Below, piece by piece: positions 1 to 8,652 of a stretch of 64,000 nucleotides of DNA. The first letter of the stretch is position 1; each line of letters begins with the position of its first letter. The notes under the pieces are model-generated. The model had not been told where the DNA came from. It did not search any database and saw nothing but the letters and a program-made list of their open reading frames with translations. Both the position numbers and the translations under genes were made by a program. Source of the DNA: Arthrobacter sp. V1I7 (GTDB lineage: Bacteria > Actinomycetota > Actinomycetes > Actinomycetales > Micrococcaceae); NCBI RefSeq assembly GCF_030817015.1, contig NZ_JAUSYS010000001.1, positions 1,612,001 to 1,676,000 of the forward strand, read 5' to 3'.

Positions 1-2
1 TC

Positions 3-458
3 AAGGGCTCCAAGTCCGGCGACTGGAGCGTGGACGACGCCGGGGTGGTCACCGCTGGCGGACTCGTGCTCGAACCGCAGGAGTACGCGCTGGAAACCGT
101 CGTGGCTGAAGCCGCGGAGGGTGCAGGATCTGGTCCGGCCACAAGGGCGGCGGCTGTCCTGCCGGGCGGCGGCTTCGTGGTGCTCAACACCGAGGTCACG
201 CCGGAACTGGAGGCCGAGGGCCTGGCACGCGACATGGTCCGCGCCATCCAGCAGGCCCGCAAGGACGCCGGACTCAACGTCAGCGACCGGATCGAAACCA
301 CGGTGACCGCCCCGCAGGACGTCGTCGACGCGCTGCTGGCCAACGCCGACCTGGTCAAGGCCGAGACTCTCACAGTCCGGCTGGAGACTGTGCCGGCCGA
401 CGTCAAGGAACCGCAGATCAACGTCGTGAAGACCGCCGTCGAAAAAGTAGAGGCCTAA
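3..458 (+). CDS. ileS: Isoleucyl-tRNA synthetase, C-terminal part
   Basis: The window opens inside this frame, so only the last ~151 residues are present. IleRS charges tRNA-Ile in the cytoplasm. The visible part matches the C-terminal tail of actinobacterial IleRS: a segment reading TPELEAEGLARDMVRAIQQA followed by ARKDAGLNVSDRI, typical of the region after the anticodon-binding domain in the long, zinc-dependent type. The catalytic HIGH and KMSKS motifs lie upstream, outside the window. The stop is 3 bp before folC, so the two are probably co-transcribed. Family identity is secure; class features cannot be checked here. Confidence 0.9.
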   Translation, partial: KGSKSGDWSVDDAGVVTAGGLVLEPQEYALETVVAEAAEGAGSGPATRAAAVLPGGGFVVLNTEVTPELEAEGLARDMVRAIQQARKDAGLNVSDRIETTVTAPQDVVDALLANADLVKAETLTVRLETVPADVKEPQINVVKTAVEKVEA

Positions 459-461
459 GCC

Positions 462-1820
462 ATGACCGACGAATTCTCCGTAGAAAGTGTCTACGCCGAG
501 CTGCTGGGCCGCGCCCCGGAAGACAAGATGGAACCGCGGCTGGCCCCGCTGCACCGTGCGATGGACATCCTGGGCGAGCCGAACAAGGCCTTCCCGATCA
601 TCCACGTCACCGGCACCAACGGCAAAACCTCCACGGCGCGGATGATCGAGGCCGGGCTGCGCGCCCACGGCCTGAGCACCGGGCGGTACACGAGCCCGCA
701 CCTGTCCAAGGTCACGGAGCGGATCAGCATCGACGGTGCCCCGGTCCCGGATGAGACCTTCGTCCGGATCTGGGACGAGATCCGCCCGTACCTGGAAATC
801 GTGGACGGCGAGCTCGAGGCCGAGGGCCAGCCGCGCCTGACCTACTTCGAGTGCCTGACCATCCTGGGTTTCGCGGTCTTCGCCGACCAGCCCGTCAACG
901 TGGCCGTGATCGAGGTGGGCCTCGGCGGCATCACCGACGCCACCAACGTCGGCGACGGCCAGGTCTTCGTGGTCACCCCGATCTCGCTGGACCACACGGA
1001 GCTCCTGGGTGACACCACCGAGGACATCGCGTACGAAAAAGCCGGCATCATCAAGCCGGGCGGCTTCCTCGTCAGCGCCGCGCAGCCGATGGACGCGGCC
1101 CAGGTCCTGCTGGAGAAGGCCAAGGAAGTCGGCGTGCCGTTCCGCTTCGAAGGGGTGGAGTTCGGCGTCGAATCCCGGACCGTCGCCGTCGGCGGCCAGC
1201 TGGTGAACATCCAGGGCATCGCCGGCCGGTACGAGGAACTGCTGGTGCCGCTGCACGGCGCGCACCAGGCCGAGAACGCCGCCGTCGCGATCGCCGCGCT
1301 GGAGGCGTTCTTCGGCGGCGAGAAGCCGCTCGACGCCGAGGTCCTGCAGGAGGCTTTCGCCACGGTCACGTCGCCCGGACGGCTCGAGGTGGTGCGCACC
1401 GCGCCGACCATTATCGTGGACGCGGCACACAACCCCGAAGGGATCCGGGTCTCCGCCGAGGCCATCCATGAGGCCTTCAGCTTCACGAAGCTCGTGGTGG
1501 TGGTCGGTGTCCTGAAGGACAAGGACGCCGAGGAGATCCTGCGGCAGCTCAAGGAGTCCCTGGGCGACCTCGCCGCCGAGTACTGCTTCACCCAGTCCAA
1601 CTCGCCCCGCGCCGTTCCGGCCGAGGACCTCGCGGAGATCGCCCAGGACCTGGGCTTCGGCGAGGACAACATCCACGTCGCCGACAAGCTCGACGACGCC
1701 CTGGAATGGGCGGTGGAACGCGCCGAAGCCAACGACGACCTGGCCGGCGGCGTCCTCGTCACCGGCTCCATCACGCTCGTGGCGGATGCCAGGATCCTGC
1801 TCGGAAAGGCGGACGGCTAA
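462..1820 (+). CDS. folC: Folylpolyglutamate synthase / dihydrofolate synthase
   Basis: 452 residues, the usual FolC length. It adds glutamates to folates (and glutamate to dihydropteroate) using ATP in the cytoplasm. A Mur-ligase-type P-loop reads TGTNGKTS at residues 50-57, EVGLGG lies at 151-156 with the following TDATN, and a DAAHNPEG motif typical of the C-terminal domain lies near residue 320. It starts with ATG 3 bp after the ileS stop and ends 3 bp before the DUF4233 gene, so this is a tight operon. The bifunctional versus monofunctional state cannot be told from sequence alone. Confidence 0.95.
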   Translation: MTDEFSVESVYAELLGRAPEDKMEPRLAPLHRAMDILGEPNKAFPIIHVTGTNGKTSTARMIEAGLRAHGLSTGRYTSPHLSKVTERISIDGAPVPDETFVRIWDEIRPYLEIVDGELEAEGQPRLTYFECLTILGFAVFADQPVNVAVIEVGLGGITDATNVGDGQVFVVTPISLDHTELLGDTTEDIAYEKAGIIKPGGFLVSAAQPMDAAQVLLEKAKEVGVPFRFEGVEFGVESRTVAVGGQLVNIQGIAGRYEELLVPLHGAHQAENAAVAIAALEAFFGGEKPLDAEVLQEAFATVTSPGRLEVVRTAPTIIVDAAHNPEGIRVSAEAIHEAFSFTKLVVVVGVLKDKDAEEILRQLKESLGDLAAEYCFTQSNSPRAVPAEDLAEIAQDLGFGEDNIHVADKLDDALEWAVERAEANDDLAGGVLVTGSITLVADARILLGKADG

Positions 1821-1823
1821 GCG

Positions 1824-2288
1824 ATGGCACGACTGACCAGAGCCCAGCGCGAATGGCGCCCGGGCATGCCCAGGAAACGCCGCTCCACCAAGGTCATGTT
1901 CGCCTCCACGGTGCTGCTGCTGGAAGCCTTCGTGGTACTCTTCGGCACGCTCGCGGTTTTCGGCCTCCGCCGGAACGAGTTTCCGCCGGTCCTGATCTTC
2001 TCGGTGGGGATCGGGCTGTGCCTCGTGTTCATCCTCACGTGCGCGGTCCTCACCAAACCGTGGGGCGTGGGCCTGGGCTGGATCCTGCAGCTCGTGCTGA
2101 TCCTGGGCGGAATCGTGGAGCCCACGATGTATGTGGTGGGCCTGCTCTTCGCGATTTCCTGGTGGTACGGCATCCGGACCGGCATCCGGATTGACCGGGA
2201 GGCCGCGAAGCGGGAGCGCGACCAGGCCGCCTGGGATGCGGCCCACCCGGCCGGCAGTCACCCCGAAACCGGCGCCGAGAACCCGTAG
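1824..2288 (+). CDS. DUF4233 small membrane protein
   Basis: 154 residues of unknown function. A basic N-terminus (residues 1-24) is followed by about four hydrophobic segments: ~25-45, ~54-75, ~82-97 and ~101-118. The C-terminal tail is charged and probably cytoplasmic. Proteins of this size sitting between folC and ndk are the DUF4233 family of actinobacteria; that assignment rests on gene order and topology. The 3-bp spacing to folC implies co-transcription and translational coupling. No catalytic motif is visible. Confidence 0.75.
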   Translation: MARLTRAQREWRPGMPRKRRSTKVMFASTVLLLEAFVVLFGTLAVFGLRRNEFPPVLIFSVGIGLCLVFILTCAVLTKPWGVGLGWILQLVLILGGIVEPTMYVVGLLFAISWWYGIRTGIRIDREAAKRERDQAAWDAAHPAGSHPETGAENP

Positions 2289-2340
2289 CCCCAAACCCGT
2301 AGACTAGACCCGAACCCCACCCCAACACATTGGAGCAGTT

Positions 2341-2761
2341 GTGAGCATTGAGCGCACCCTCGTCCTGATCAAGCCCGACGGCGTCGCCCGCCAGCTGAGC
2401 GGCGACATCCTTGCCCGGATCGAAGCCAAGGGCTACACGCTGGCCGACCTCAAGAAGGTCGATGCGAGCCGTGAACTGCTGGAACCAGCACTACGGGGAG
2501 CACCTCGGCAAGCCCTTCTACGAGCCGCTTGTCGAGTTCATGCTCAGCGGTCCCGTCGTCGCCGCGATTTTCGAAGGCCACCGTGTGATTGAGGGCTTCC
2601 GCTCGCTCGCCGGCACCACGGACCCGACGACGGCGGCTCCCGGCACCATCCGTGGCGACCTCGGCCGTGACTGGGGCCTTAAAGTGCAGCAGAACCTGGT
2701 CCACGGCTCCGACTCGGTGGAGTCCGCCGAGCGCGAGATCAAGATCTGGTTCCAGGACTAA
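2341..2761 (+). pseudogene. ndk: Nucleoside diphosphate kinase, frameshifted
   Basis: Ndk transfers the terminal phosphate between nucleoside triphosphates and diphosphates. The frame from GTG 2341 (GGAG upstream) gives a normal N-terminus, [20 protein letters not shown] through ASRELLE, then becomes nonsense. The next frame resumes exactly with [15 protein letters not shown] and continues through NLVHGSDS, which carries the catalytic His, to the end. One extra C at about 2485-2486 explains the break. Removing it restores a 139-residue protein of standard length. It could be a true mutation or an assembly error; the gene is otherwise undecayed, which favours a recent event or an error. Confidence 0.85.
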
Positions 2762-2775
2762 TCCGCCGCACCGAG

Positions 2776-2824
2776 GTGACAGCAAAGGCCAATGTTCACG
2801 AAGAACATTGGCCTTTGCTGTCAC
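2776..2824. terminator. Bidirectional hairpin terminator between ndk and the DeoR gene
   Basis: A perfect 21-bp inverted repeat (2776-2796 with 2804-2824) surrounds a 7-base loop. It lies between two convergent genes, so it probably ends both transcripts. There is no T-tract after the stem on the plus side. Confidence 0.8.
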
Positions 2825-2879
2825 TTCGCTGTGCTGGCCCGCTCCTAGCGGGGAGGACCGGGAAACGGCCGTCGCGTCG

Positions 2880-3650
2880 CTATGTGCGGCGCTCTTTGCC
2901 TTTTAATGCCAACTCGTTTGGGCTGCTTGCCCGAATCAGTGGAATCGGCCAACGCGCCGCCCTGATCGGGTCAATTGCATCATCGGTGATCCCTGCGGTG
3001 AAGTCCTCGAATCCGAAGACCTTAAAGAGCGCCTCGCGTCCGAATTTCGAGCTGTCTGCGACGAAAAAGGCCTCGGCTGCCACGGAGCGCATCTTGCGCT
3101 TGAGTTCGATCGAATAGCTCGAGCTTGCGTATATCCCGTCATCCATCACAGCACCTGCTCCGAAAACTGCCACGTTAACCCTCATGTTTTCGAGTTGCTG
3201 CAGTGACGCCGGACCCCACATGGAAGTGGTGCCCGGAAGGAGTTCACCGCCGATAAAAACCAGATTGATGCGCGGCTTGCGAGATATCTCGATTCCCACC
3301 AACAGATCGTGCGTCACCACGGTAAGACGCGAATGGTCCAGATGCCTTGCTACTTCCAGACACGTCGTCCCGCTGTCGAGAAGGACCGTCTGGTTCTCAA
3401 GAATCCTGTCAGCGGTGGCAGCGCCGATCGCCTCCTTTTCCCGTGACTGAAGTTCGGTCGCGCGAGTGGGGACGGACGGTTCTGCGGGTGCGGCGCCGCC
3501 GTGTGTGCGGCGGATGCTCCTCTCCTCGGCGAGACGCTCCAGATCGCGACGAATCGTAGAGGCATCCACCCCATACCTGCGGGCAAGCGCGGTGACGCTT
3601 TGAAAGCCGTACTCCTCGACGAGTTCGACGATCTCTTGGCGGCGCGACAT
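2880..3650 (-). CDS. DeoR/GlpR-family transcriptional repressor
   Basis: 256 residues. The N-terminal winged helix (about 1-57) contains VTALARRYGVDASTIRRDL and the family-typical RRTHGGA. The C-terminal DeoR sensor domain contains SGTTCLEVARHL and FIGGELLPGTTS. Members bind phosphorylated sugars and repress adjacent catabolic operons. The gene is divergent from the ABC transporter/kinase operon beginning at 3842 and the shared 190-bp spacer carries repeated sequences that look like operators. Its natural inducer is unknown, but a phosphorylated product of the neighbouring FGGY or DhaK-like kinases is the natural guess. Confidence 0.88.
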   Translation of the reverse strand: MSRRQEIVELVEEYGFQSVTALARRYGVDASTIRRDLERLAEERSIRRTHGGAAPAEPSVPTRATELQSREKEAIGAATADRILENQTVLLDSGTTCLEVARHLDHSRLTVVTHDLLVGIEISRKPRINLVFIGGELLPGTTSMWGPASLQQLENMRVNVAVFGAGAVMDDGIYASSSYSIELKRKMRSVAAEAFFVADSSKFGREALFKVFGFEDFTAGITDDAIDPIRAARWPIPLIRASSPNELALKGKERRT

Positions 3651-3689
3651 CGGGCCCCTTTCCTAGGTATGAGCTAAAGGGTAGACGCA

Positions 3690-3760
3690 TGCACGAATTC
3701 GCGCAATATTTGCGCGGATCTCGGCAAAATTGCACGAATCTCTCGACACTTGCGCGATTA
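3690..3760. promoter_or_regulatory. Candidate operators of the DeoR-type regulator
   Basis: The spacer between the divergent regulator and transporter genes contains TGCACGAAT at 3690-3698 and 3731-3739, a palindrome GCGCAA-TAT-TTGCGC at 3701-3715, and TGCGCGATTA at 3751-3760. The ~41-bp period of TGCACGAAT suits cooperative binding on one DNA face. Assignment to the DeoR protein is inference from position. Confidence 0.5.
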
Positions 3761-3841
3761 TGACCTAGCGTATGCACAGATCGGAGAAGCCGATGCGCGG
3801 ATTCAGGCATCCGTATTGCGTGATCACAAAGGAGTGAATTG

Positions 3842-4888
3842 ATGAAGCTTTTGCGTACATCAGGGTTATTGACCGCTGGCCTCGCGGCCGTCCTCATGAC
3901 GGGTTGCGGGTCAGTCAACGACGGAGCGGCCAGCACAGCCGCACCGGCCGGTGGCGGAGGCACCAAAGCATCAGACATGACGATGGTTACCGTCGTGAAG
4001 CTCAAGGGCATCGCATGGTTCGACCGCATGGACGAAGGTGTGCAGGCATACGGCAAACGCAGCGGCATCGACACCCGCACCGAAGGCGGCGATGACGTCA
4101 GCCCTGAGAAGCAGATCAAGATCATCCAGGACCTGGTCGCGCAGAAGCCGACAGCCATCACTGTGGTGCCGAACTCCCCGGAAGCCGTTGCGAACGTGCT
4201 GGCACAGGCCAAGGCCCAAGGCATTATCACGGTCGCGCACGAGGCTACCGGAATCAAGAACGTCGACATCGACATCGAAGCTTTCGACAACGCCGTCTAC
4301 GGCCAGAAGATCATGCAGAGCTTGGGCACATGTATGGAGGGCAAGGGCGACTACGTCCAGTTTGTCGGTGGCCTCACGGCCAAGACCCACATGGAATGGG
4401 TCGGGGCTGCCTACGACTACCAGCAGTCGAACTTCCCGGACATGAAGCGTGTCGAGGATCCGATCGAAAGCACGGACAACGAGGCTGCGGCGTACCAGAA
4501 GGCCAAGGAAATCCTCGCGAAGCACCCGAACATCAAGGGTTTCGAAGGCTCTGCCGGCAACGACGTTCCCGGCATCGCACGAGCCGTGGAAGAAGCAGGG
4601 AAGGCGAAGGACATCTGTGTCATGGGTACGTCCATTCCTTCCGCTGCAAGCAAGTACCTCGCCAGCGGCGGAATCGACAAGATTTTCTTCTGGGATCCGG
4701 CGCTGGCCGGCGAGGCTCAGCTTGAGATCGCCCGCATTCTTGCCACCGGAGGCAAGATCGAAGCCGGCACCGATCTGGGCATCAAGGGCTACAACAGCCT
4801 AAAGAAGCTGGACGGCTACGACAACGTCTTCCTGGGCGACGCATCGATCGAAGCGGACGCCGAATCCGCCAAGCAGTACAACTTCTGA
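3842..4888 (+). CDS. Sugar ABC transporter substrate-binding lipoprotein (CUT2 type)
   Basis: About 348 residues. The N-terminus is a lipoprotein signal, a short basic start, a hydrophobic stretch and a lipobox ending MTGC with Cys near residue 22. The mature protein would be anchored outside the membrane. The rest has the Peripla_BP_4 fold pattern seen in ribose, rhamnose and autoinducer-2 binding proteins, for example GIAWFDRMDEGVQAYGK and TAITVVPNSPEAVANVL. ATG 3842 is chosen over TTG 3839 because AAAGGAG at 3828-3834 is better spaced. It heads an operon with the ATPase and permeases; the ligand is unknown. Confidence 0.9.
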   Translation: MKLLRTSGLLTAGLAAVLMTGCGSVNDGAASTAAPAGGGGTKASDMTMVTVVKLKGIAWFDRMDEGVQAYGKRSGIDTRTEGGDDVSPEKQIKIIQDLVAQKPTAITVVPNSPEAVANVLAQAKAQGIITVAHEATGIKNVDIDIEAFDNAVYGQKIMQSLGTCMEGKGDYVQFVGGLTAKTHMEWVGAAYDYQQSNFPDMKRVEDPIESTDNEAAAYQKAKEILAKHPNIKGFEGSAGNDVPGIARAVEEAGKAKDICVMGTSIPSAASKYLASGGIDKIFFWDPALAGEAQLEIARILATGGKIEAGTDLGIKGYNSLKKLDGYDNVFLGDASIEADAESAKQYNF

Positions 4889-4948
4889 TAGTCCGGGGCG
4901 TGGGGCCGGCATCATGGTGCCCCACGCCCTCCTGAAAGGGTTTTCGAT

Positions 4949-6463
4949 ATGACAAGTACTGCCCTCAAGGGGCCGCCTTCGCCTGTGCTCGAGGTGCGCA
5001 ACATTGTCAAAACTTTTGGTGGTGTCGCCGCACTGAGTGATGTCTCGCTCAAACTGGTTCCGGGTGAGGTGCTTTGCCTCGCCGGCGAGAACGGCTGCGG
5101 AAAGTCGACGCTGATCAAGATCATCTCGGGCGCCGAGAAGCCGGACTCCGGCGAGATCATCGTCGACGGCATCACATATTCCTCGATGGACCCCACCATC
5201 GCCATCAAGAGCGGAATCCAGGTCATCTACCAGGACTTCTCCTTGTTCCCCAACCTGACCGTGGCCGAGAACATCGTCCTGACCGCGGCCGTAGCTGGCC
5301 GCCGTCGACTTCACAGTGCGCAGGCAGCACGACCCGCAGCGCAGGCCGTCGTTGACGATCTCGGTTTGCATCTTGACCTCGATGCCGACGTGGAGCAGCT
5401 CTCAGTCGCGGACAAGCAGCTGACCGCGATCTGCCGTGCGCTCGTCAGCGACGCCCGAGTGCTGATCATGGACGAACCGACTACGGCGCTGACACACACC
5501 GAGGTGGACAGGTTGTTCGTAATCGTAGAGCGTCTGCGTGCCAAGGGAGTGGGGCTCATTTTTGTTTCTCACAAGCTGGATGAGGTCCTCAAGATTTCGC
5601 AGCGCGTTGCGATTCTGCGCTCCGGCAAAAACGTTGTCACGAGCCCTGCCTCAACCATGGATTCCGGGGCCATCGCTCTCCACATGACAGGGCGCGAACT
5701 GGATGAAACCCGCCACGTAAGCGAGCTGGACCCGGCGTCGGACGTCGTCCTGGAACTTCAGGGACTCGGGCTGCGGGGGGCTTACAAGGATGTCTCCTTC
5801 AGCCTTCGCCGCGGCGAGATCCTCGGCGTGACCGGACTCCTCGGCTCGGGACGCACCGAGATCGCGGAATCGCTCTTCGGCGCGGTACCGCACGACACCG
5901 GCACCGTGAAAATCAACGGTAAAGAGGTACGCATCCGGTCCATCAATGACGCCATTGAGGCAGGCATCGGGTATGTCCCTGAAGACCGCCTGACCCAGGG
6001 CCTGTTCATGGATAAGTCGATTGCTGACAACATCATCGCCAGTTCCCCTAATGAGCACACGACGCGCCTCGGAACGCTGGACCTGCGCGCCGTAAGGCAG
6101 ACGATCCAAGGCCTCTTCGACCGGCTGCGTGTCAAGGCCCCGAACGTTCAATCCCCGGTGCGAACCCTCTCCGGCGGAAACGCGCAACGCGTCGTGCTGG
6201 CCAAGTGGCTGGCGCGCCGGCCGCGCATCCTGATGCTTAACGGTCCGACGGTCGGTGTTGACATCGGATCGAAGGCAGAGATTCTCAGTATCCTTCGTGC
6301 CGAAGCAGCCGACGGGATGGGCATCATCGTCATTTCAGACGACGCGCCCGAGCTGGTGGCCTGCTGCCACCGAGTGCTGGTCGTACGGCACGGCAGGGTT
6401 GTTGACGTCCTCGAAGGCGACGATGTCGCCGTGGACATAATCCGAGAGAAGGTGGCTGCGTGA
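4949..6463 (+). CDS. Sugar ABC transporter ATP-binding protein, double NBD (CUT2 type)
   Basis: 504 residues with two nucleotide-binding domains, the layout of RbsA, XylG and rhamnose/AI-2 transporters. NBD1 (~1-240) has Walker A GENGCGKST and Walker B VLIMDEPTTAL, but its signature is the weak QLSVADKQL. NBD2 (~265-500) has a degenerate Walker A, GLLGSGRTE, a strong signature LSGGNAQRVVLAKWL, and LNGPTVGVDIG where LDEPT would be usual, so the Walker B acidic pair is lost. Such asymmetry is common in this subfamily. It overlaps the next gene by 4 bp. Confidence 0.92.
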   Translation: MTSTALKGPPSPVLEVRNIVKTFGGVAALSDVSLKLVPGEVLCLAGENGCGKSTLIKIISGAEKPDSGEIIVDGITYSSMDPTIAIKSGIQVIYQDFSLFPNLTVAENIVLTAAVAGRRRLHSAQAARPAAQAVVDDLGLHLDLDADVEQLSVADKQLTAICRALVSDARVLIMDEPTTALTHTEVDRLFVIVERLRAKGVGLIFVSHKLDEVLKISQRVAILRSGKNVVTSPASTMDSGAIALHMTGRELDETRHVSELDPASDVVLELQGLGLRGAYKDVSFSLRRGEILGVTGLLGSGRTEIAESLFGAVPHDTGTVKINGKEVRIRSINDAIEAGIGYVPEDRLTQGLFMDKSIADNIIASSPNEHTTRLGTLDLRAVRQTIQGLFDRLRVKAPNVQSPVRTLSGGNAQRVVLAKWLARRPRILMLNGPTVGVDIGSKAEILSILRAEAADGMGIIVISDDAPELVACCHRVLVVRHGRVVDVLEGDDVAVDIIREKVAA

Positions 6464-7515
6464 GCGGCACCAGGTTGGATACTCCGGCACGACTCCGGCT
6501 GCTCCGGGGCCCGAACAACGAAGGCGTCCTCGCCGTCGTCCTCCTGGCCCTCATTGTGGCCATGTCCATTGCCAATCCCGTGTTCTTCTCGCTGCCGACA
6601 GCCTTCAGCATTCTTCGCAGCTCGATCGTGCCGCTCATATTTGCGCTCGGCGTCCTCATGGTGATCATCTCCGGCGGCATTGACGTGTCATTCGCTGCTA
6701 TCGCGGTGTTTGCGGCGTACACGACGGTGCGGGCGCTCGAGACGGGAATGCCCGACTTCGGGCTCGTCGGAGCCTTCATACTCGCGGTGCTGATCGGGGC
6801 ATCGTTGGGGGTCATCAACGGCTTCCTCATAGCGAAGTTCAGGTTGCCAACCCTCATTGTCACCCTCGGCACCCAGGGCATTTTCAAGGGCGCACTGCTG
6901 ACCTACGTCGGTTCCCGCTACATCGCGGACTTGCCAGATTCGATGGCACAGATCTCCACGACGAACCTCTTCGAAGTCGAGACCTCCAGCGGGAGCGCCT
7001 ACCTGCACGTCATGGTGGTCCCGGCAGTGCTTCTGGCGCTAGGACTTGCCTGGGTTCTGCGAAGCACGATGTTCGGACGAAGCATCTACGCCATCGGCGG
7101 GGACGTCGAGGCCGCCCGCCGCGCCGGTATCCGCGTGGTCCGCACTCAACTGTCCGTCTACGTCATTGCCGGGACCATGGCAGCGGTAGGCGGGATGATC
7201 TACGTCATCATGGGACGCAGCGCCAGCCCCCAGATCCTCGTCGGTAGCGAACTGGACATCATTGCCGCCGTCGTCCTCGGCGGAGCATCGATCTTCGGCG
7301 GACGGGGTTCAGTTTTGGGGACGACGCTGGGCGTCCTGCTGGTCCAGGTGATCTACAACAGCCTCATTCTGGCAGGCGTCCCCAGCGCGTGGCAGCGGAC
7401 CGCCGTCGGTGTCCTCTTGCTTGTCGGTGTTGGCATTCAGGCCGTAGCCTCCCGCCGGACCGCCCCGCCCCGCATTCTCGATGAGGCCCCCCAGAAGCAG
7501 GAGGTTGCAGCATGA
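6460..7515 (+). CDS. Sugar ABC transporter permease 1 (CUT2 type)
   Basis: 351 residues with about eight to ten hydrophobic segments and the BPD_transp_2 pattern, including VIISGGIDVSFAAIAVFAAY and AAVVLGGASIFGGRGSVLGT. It forms half of the membrane channel with the next gene product. The GTG start overlaps the ATPase stop by 4 bp, and the ATG of the second permease overlaps its own stop by 4 bp, so the three are translationally coupled. Confidence 0.92.
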   Translation: MSGTRLDTPARLRLLRGPNNEGVLAVVLLALIVAMSIANPVFFSLPTAFSILRSSIVPLIFALGVLMVIISGGIDVSFAAIAVFAAYTTVRALETGMPDFGLVGAFILAVLIGASLGVINGFLIAKFRLPTLIVTLGTQGIFKGALLTYVGSRYIADLPDSMAQISTTNLFEVETSSGSAYLHVMVVPAVLLALGLAWVLRSTMFGRSIYAIGGDVEAARRAGIRVVRTQLSVYVIAGTMAAVGGMIYVIMGRSASPQILVGSELDIIAAVVLGGASIFGGRGSVLGTTLGVLLVQVIYNSLILAGVPSAWQRTAVGVLLLVGVGIQAVASRRTAPPRILDEAPQKQEVAA

Positions 7516-8585
7516 AAAGCGCCGATACAGAAACGAACTCGCTGAGCCGTCTCAATGACTCCATCGAGTCGGCCTGGACCCGTGTACTGGACCGGGTTAG
7601 CTTGCAAGGCGGCGTCAAACGGATGCTGGTTCTGGTGGTCATTGCGTTCGTCATCTTCGCGGCGCTCAAGCCGTCCGTCTTCCTCAGTGGCACCAATCTG
7701 CGCAACATCGCCCTGAATTCGCCCGAAATCGGGGTGCTCGCCATTGCCATGATGCTCGCCATGCTTACCGGAGGCATCGACCTGTCGCTGGTGGCCACGG
7801 CCAACCTCGCGGCCATCACAATGTCGACGGTCTATACGGCCGTTGCCGCCAGCAACCCGACCCTTGCGGAACAATCCTTCCCGCTCATTCTCCTCGCCGG
7901 CATCGCCGTAGGCGTTGTAGGTGGTTGCATCAACGGACTGCTGATTTCGGTCGTGGGCATCACCCCGATTCTCGCGACCCTCGGAACCATGCAGATTTTC
8001 AATGGAATTGCCGTTGCCTGGACGGGTGGCAAAACCTTGAACGGGACGCCCGCCGCCCTGACCGCTATCGGAGCATCCACACTCGGCGGGATTCCGACTC
8101 TGTTCTTCGTGTTTGTCCTCCTCGCCATAGCCGTCGGCGTCATAATCAATCGCACTCCTCTTGGTCTAAGAATTCAACTGCAGGGAGCCAACCCGACGGC
8201 GGCACGGTATTCGGGCATCGCGAGCCAGAAGACACTCATGAGCACTTACGTACTTACGGGTCTGCTCAGCGGCATCGCAGGCGTATTCTTCATCGCCCGC
8301 AACCCCACGGCCTCTGCCGACTACGGTGCGTCCTACGTTCTCCTGGTCATCGTCATCGCTGTCCTGGGCGGCACCAATCCCAACGGCGGCTTCGCTACCG
8401 TTCTGGGCGTCGTGTTGGCCACCCTCACCCTGCAGATCGTCTCCAGCGGTTTCACCGCGCTGAGGCTCTCGTCCTATCAGTACGCGATCGCCCAGGGCCT
8501 GGTACTCGTGGCGGCCATGGCCTTCGAACAAGTCCGGTGGCGCCGCCGTCGGCGCCAGATAAAACCCGCGATCCAGCCCAGCTAG
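7512..8585 (+). CDS. Sugar ABC transporter permease 2 (CUT2 type)
   Basis: 357 residues, homologous in plan to the preceding permease: multiple hydrophobic segments, MLAMLTGGIDLSLVATANLA, and a late VIAVLGGTNPNGGFATVLG. Two different permeases per system is the pattern of rhamnose and AI-2 importers and differs from ribose importers, which use a homodimer. A basic C-terminal tail (RWRRRRRQIK) is cytoplasmic. Confidence 0.92.
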   Translation: MKSADTETNSLSRLNDSIESAWTRVLDRVSLQGGVKRMLVLVVIAFVIFAALKPSVFLSGTNLRNIALNSPEIGVLAIAMMLAMLTGGIDLSLVATANLAAITMSTVYTAVAASNPTLAEQSFPLILLAGIAVGVVGGCINGLLISVVGITPILATLGTMQIFNGIAVAWTGGKTLNGTPAALTAIGASTLGGIPTLFFVFVLLAIAVGVIINRTPLGLRIQLQGANPTAARYSGIASQKTLMSTYVLTGLLSGIAGVFFIARNPTASADYGASYVLLVIVIAVLGGTNPNGGFATVLGVVLATLTLQIVSSGFTALRLSSYQYAIAQGLVLVAAMAFEQVRWRRRRRQIKPAIQPS

Positions 8586-8652
8586 ATCTGCTCCGGCTCA
8601 GGGCAGCAGCCCAGGCCTACTAACCTCCCCCTGCGTCAACAGAAAGAAAACC

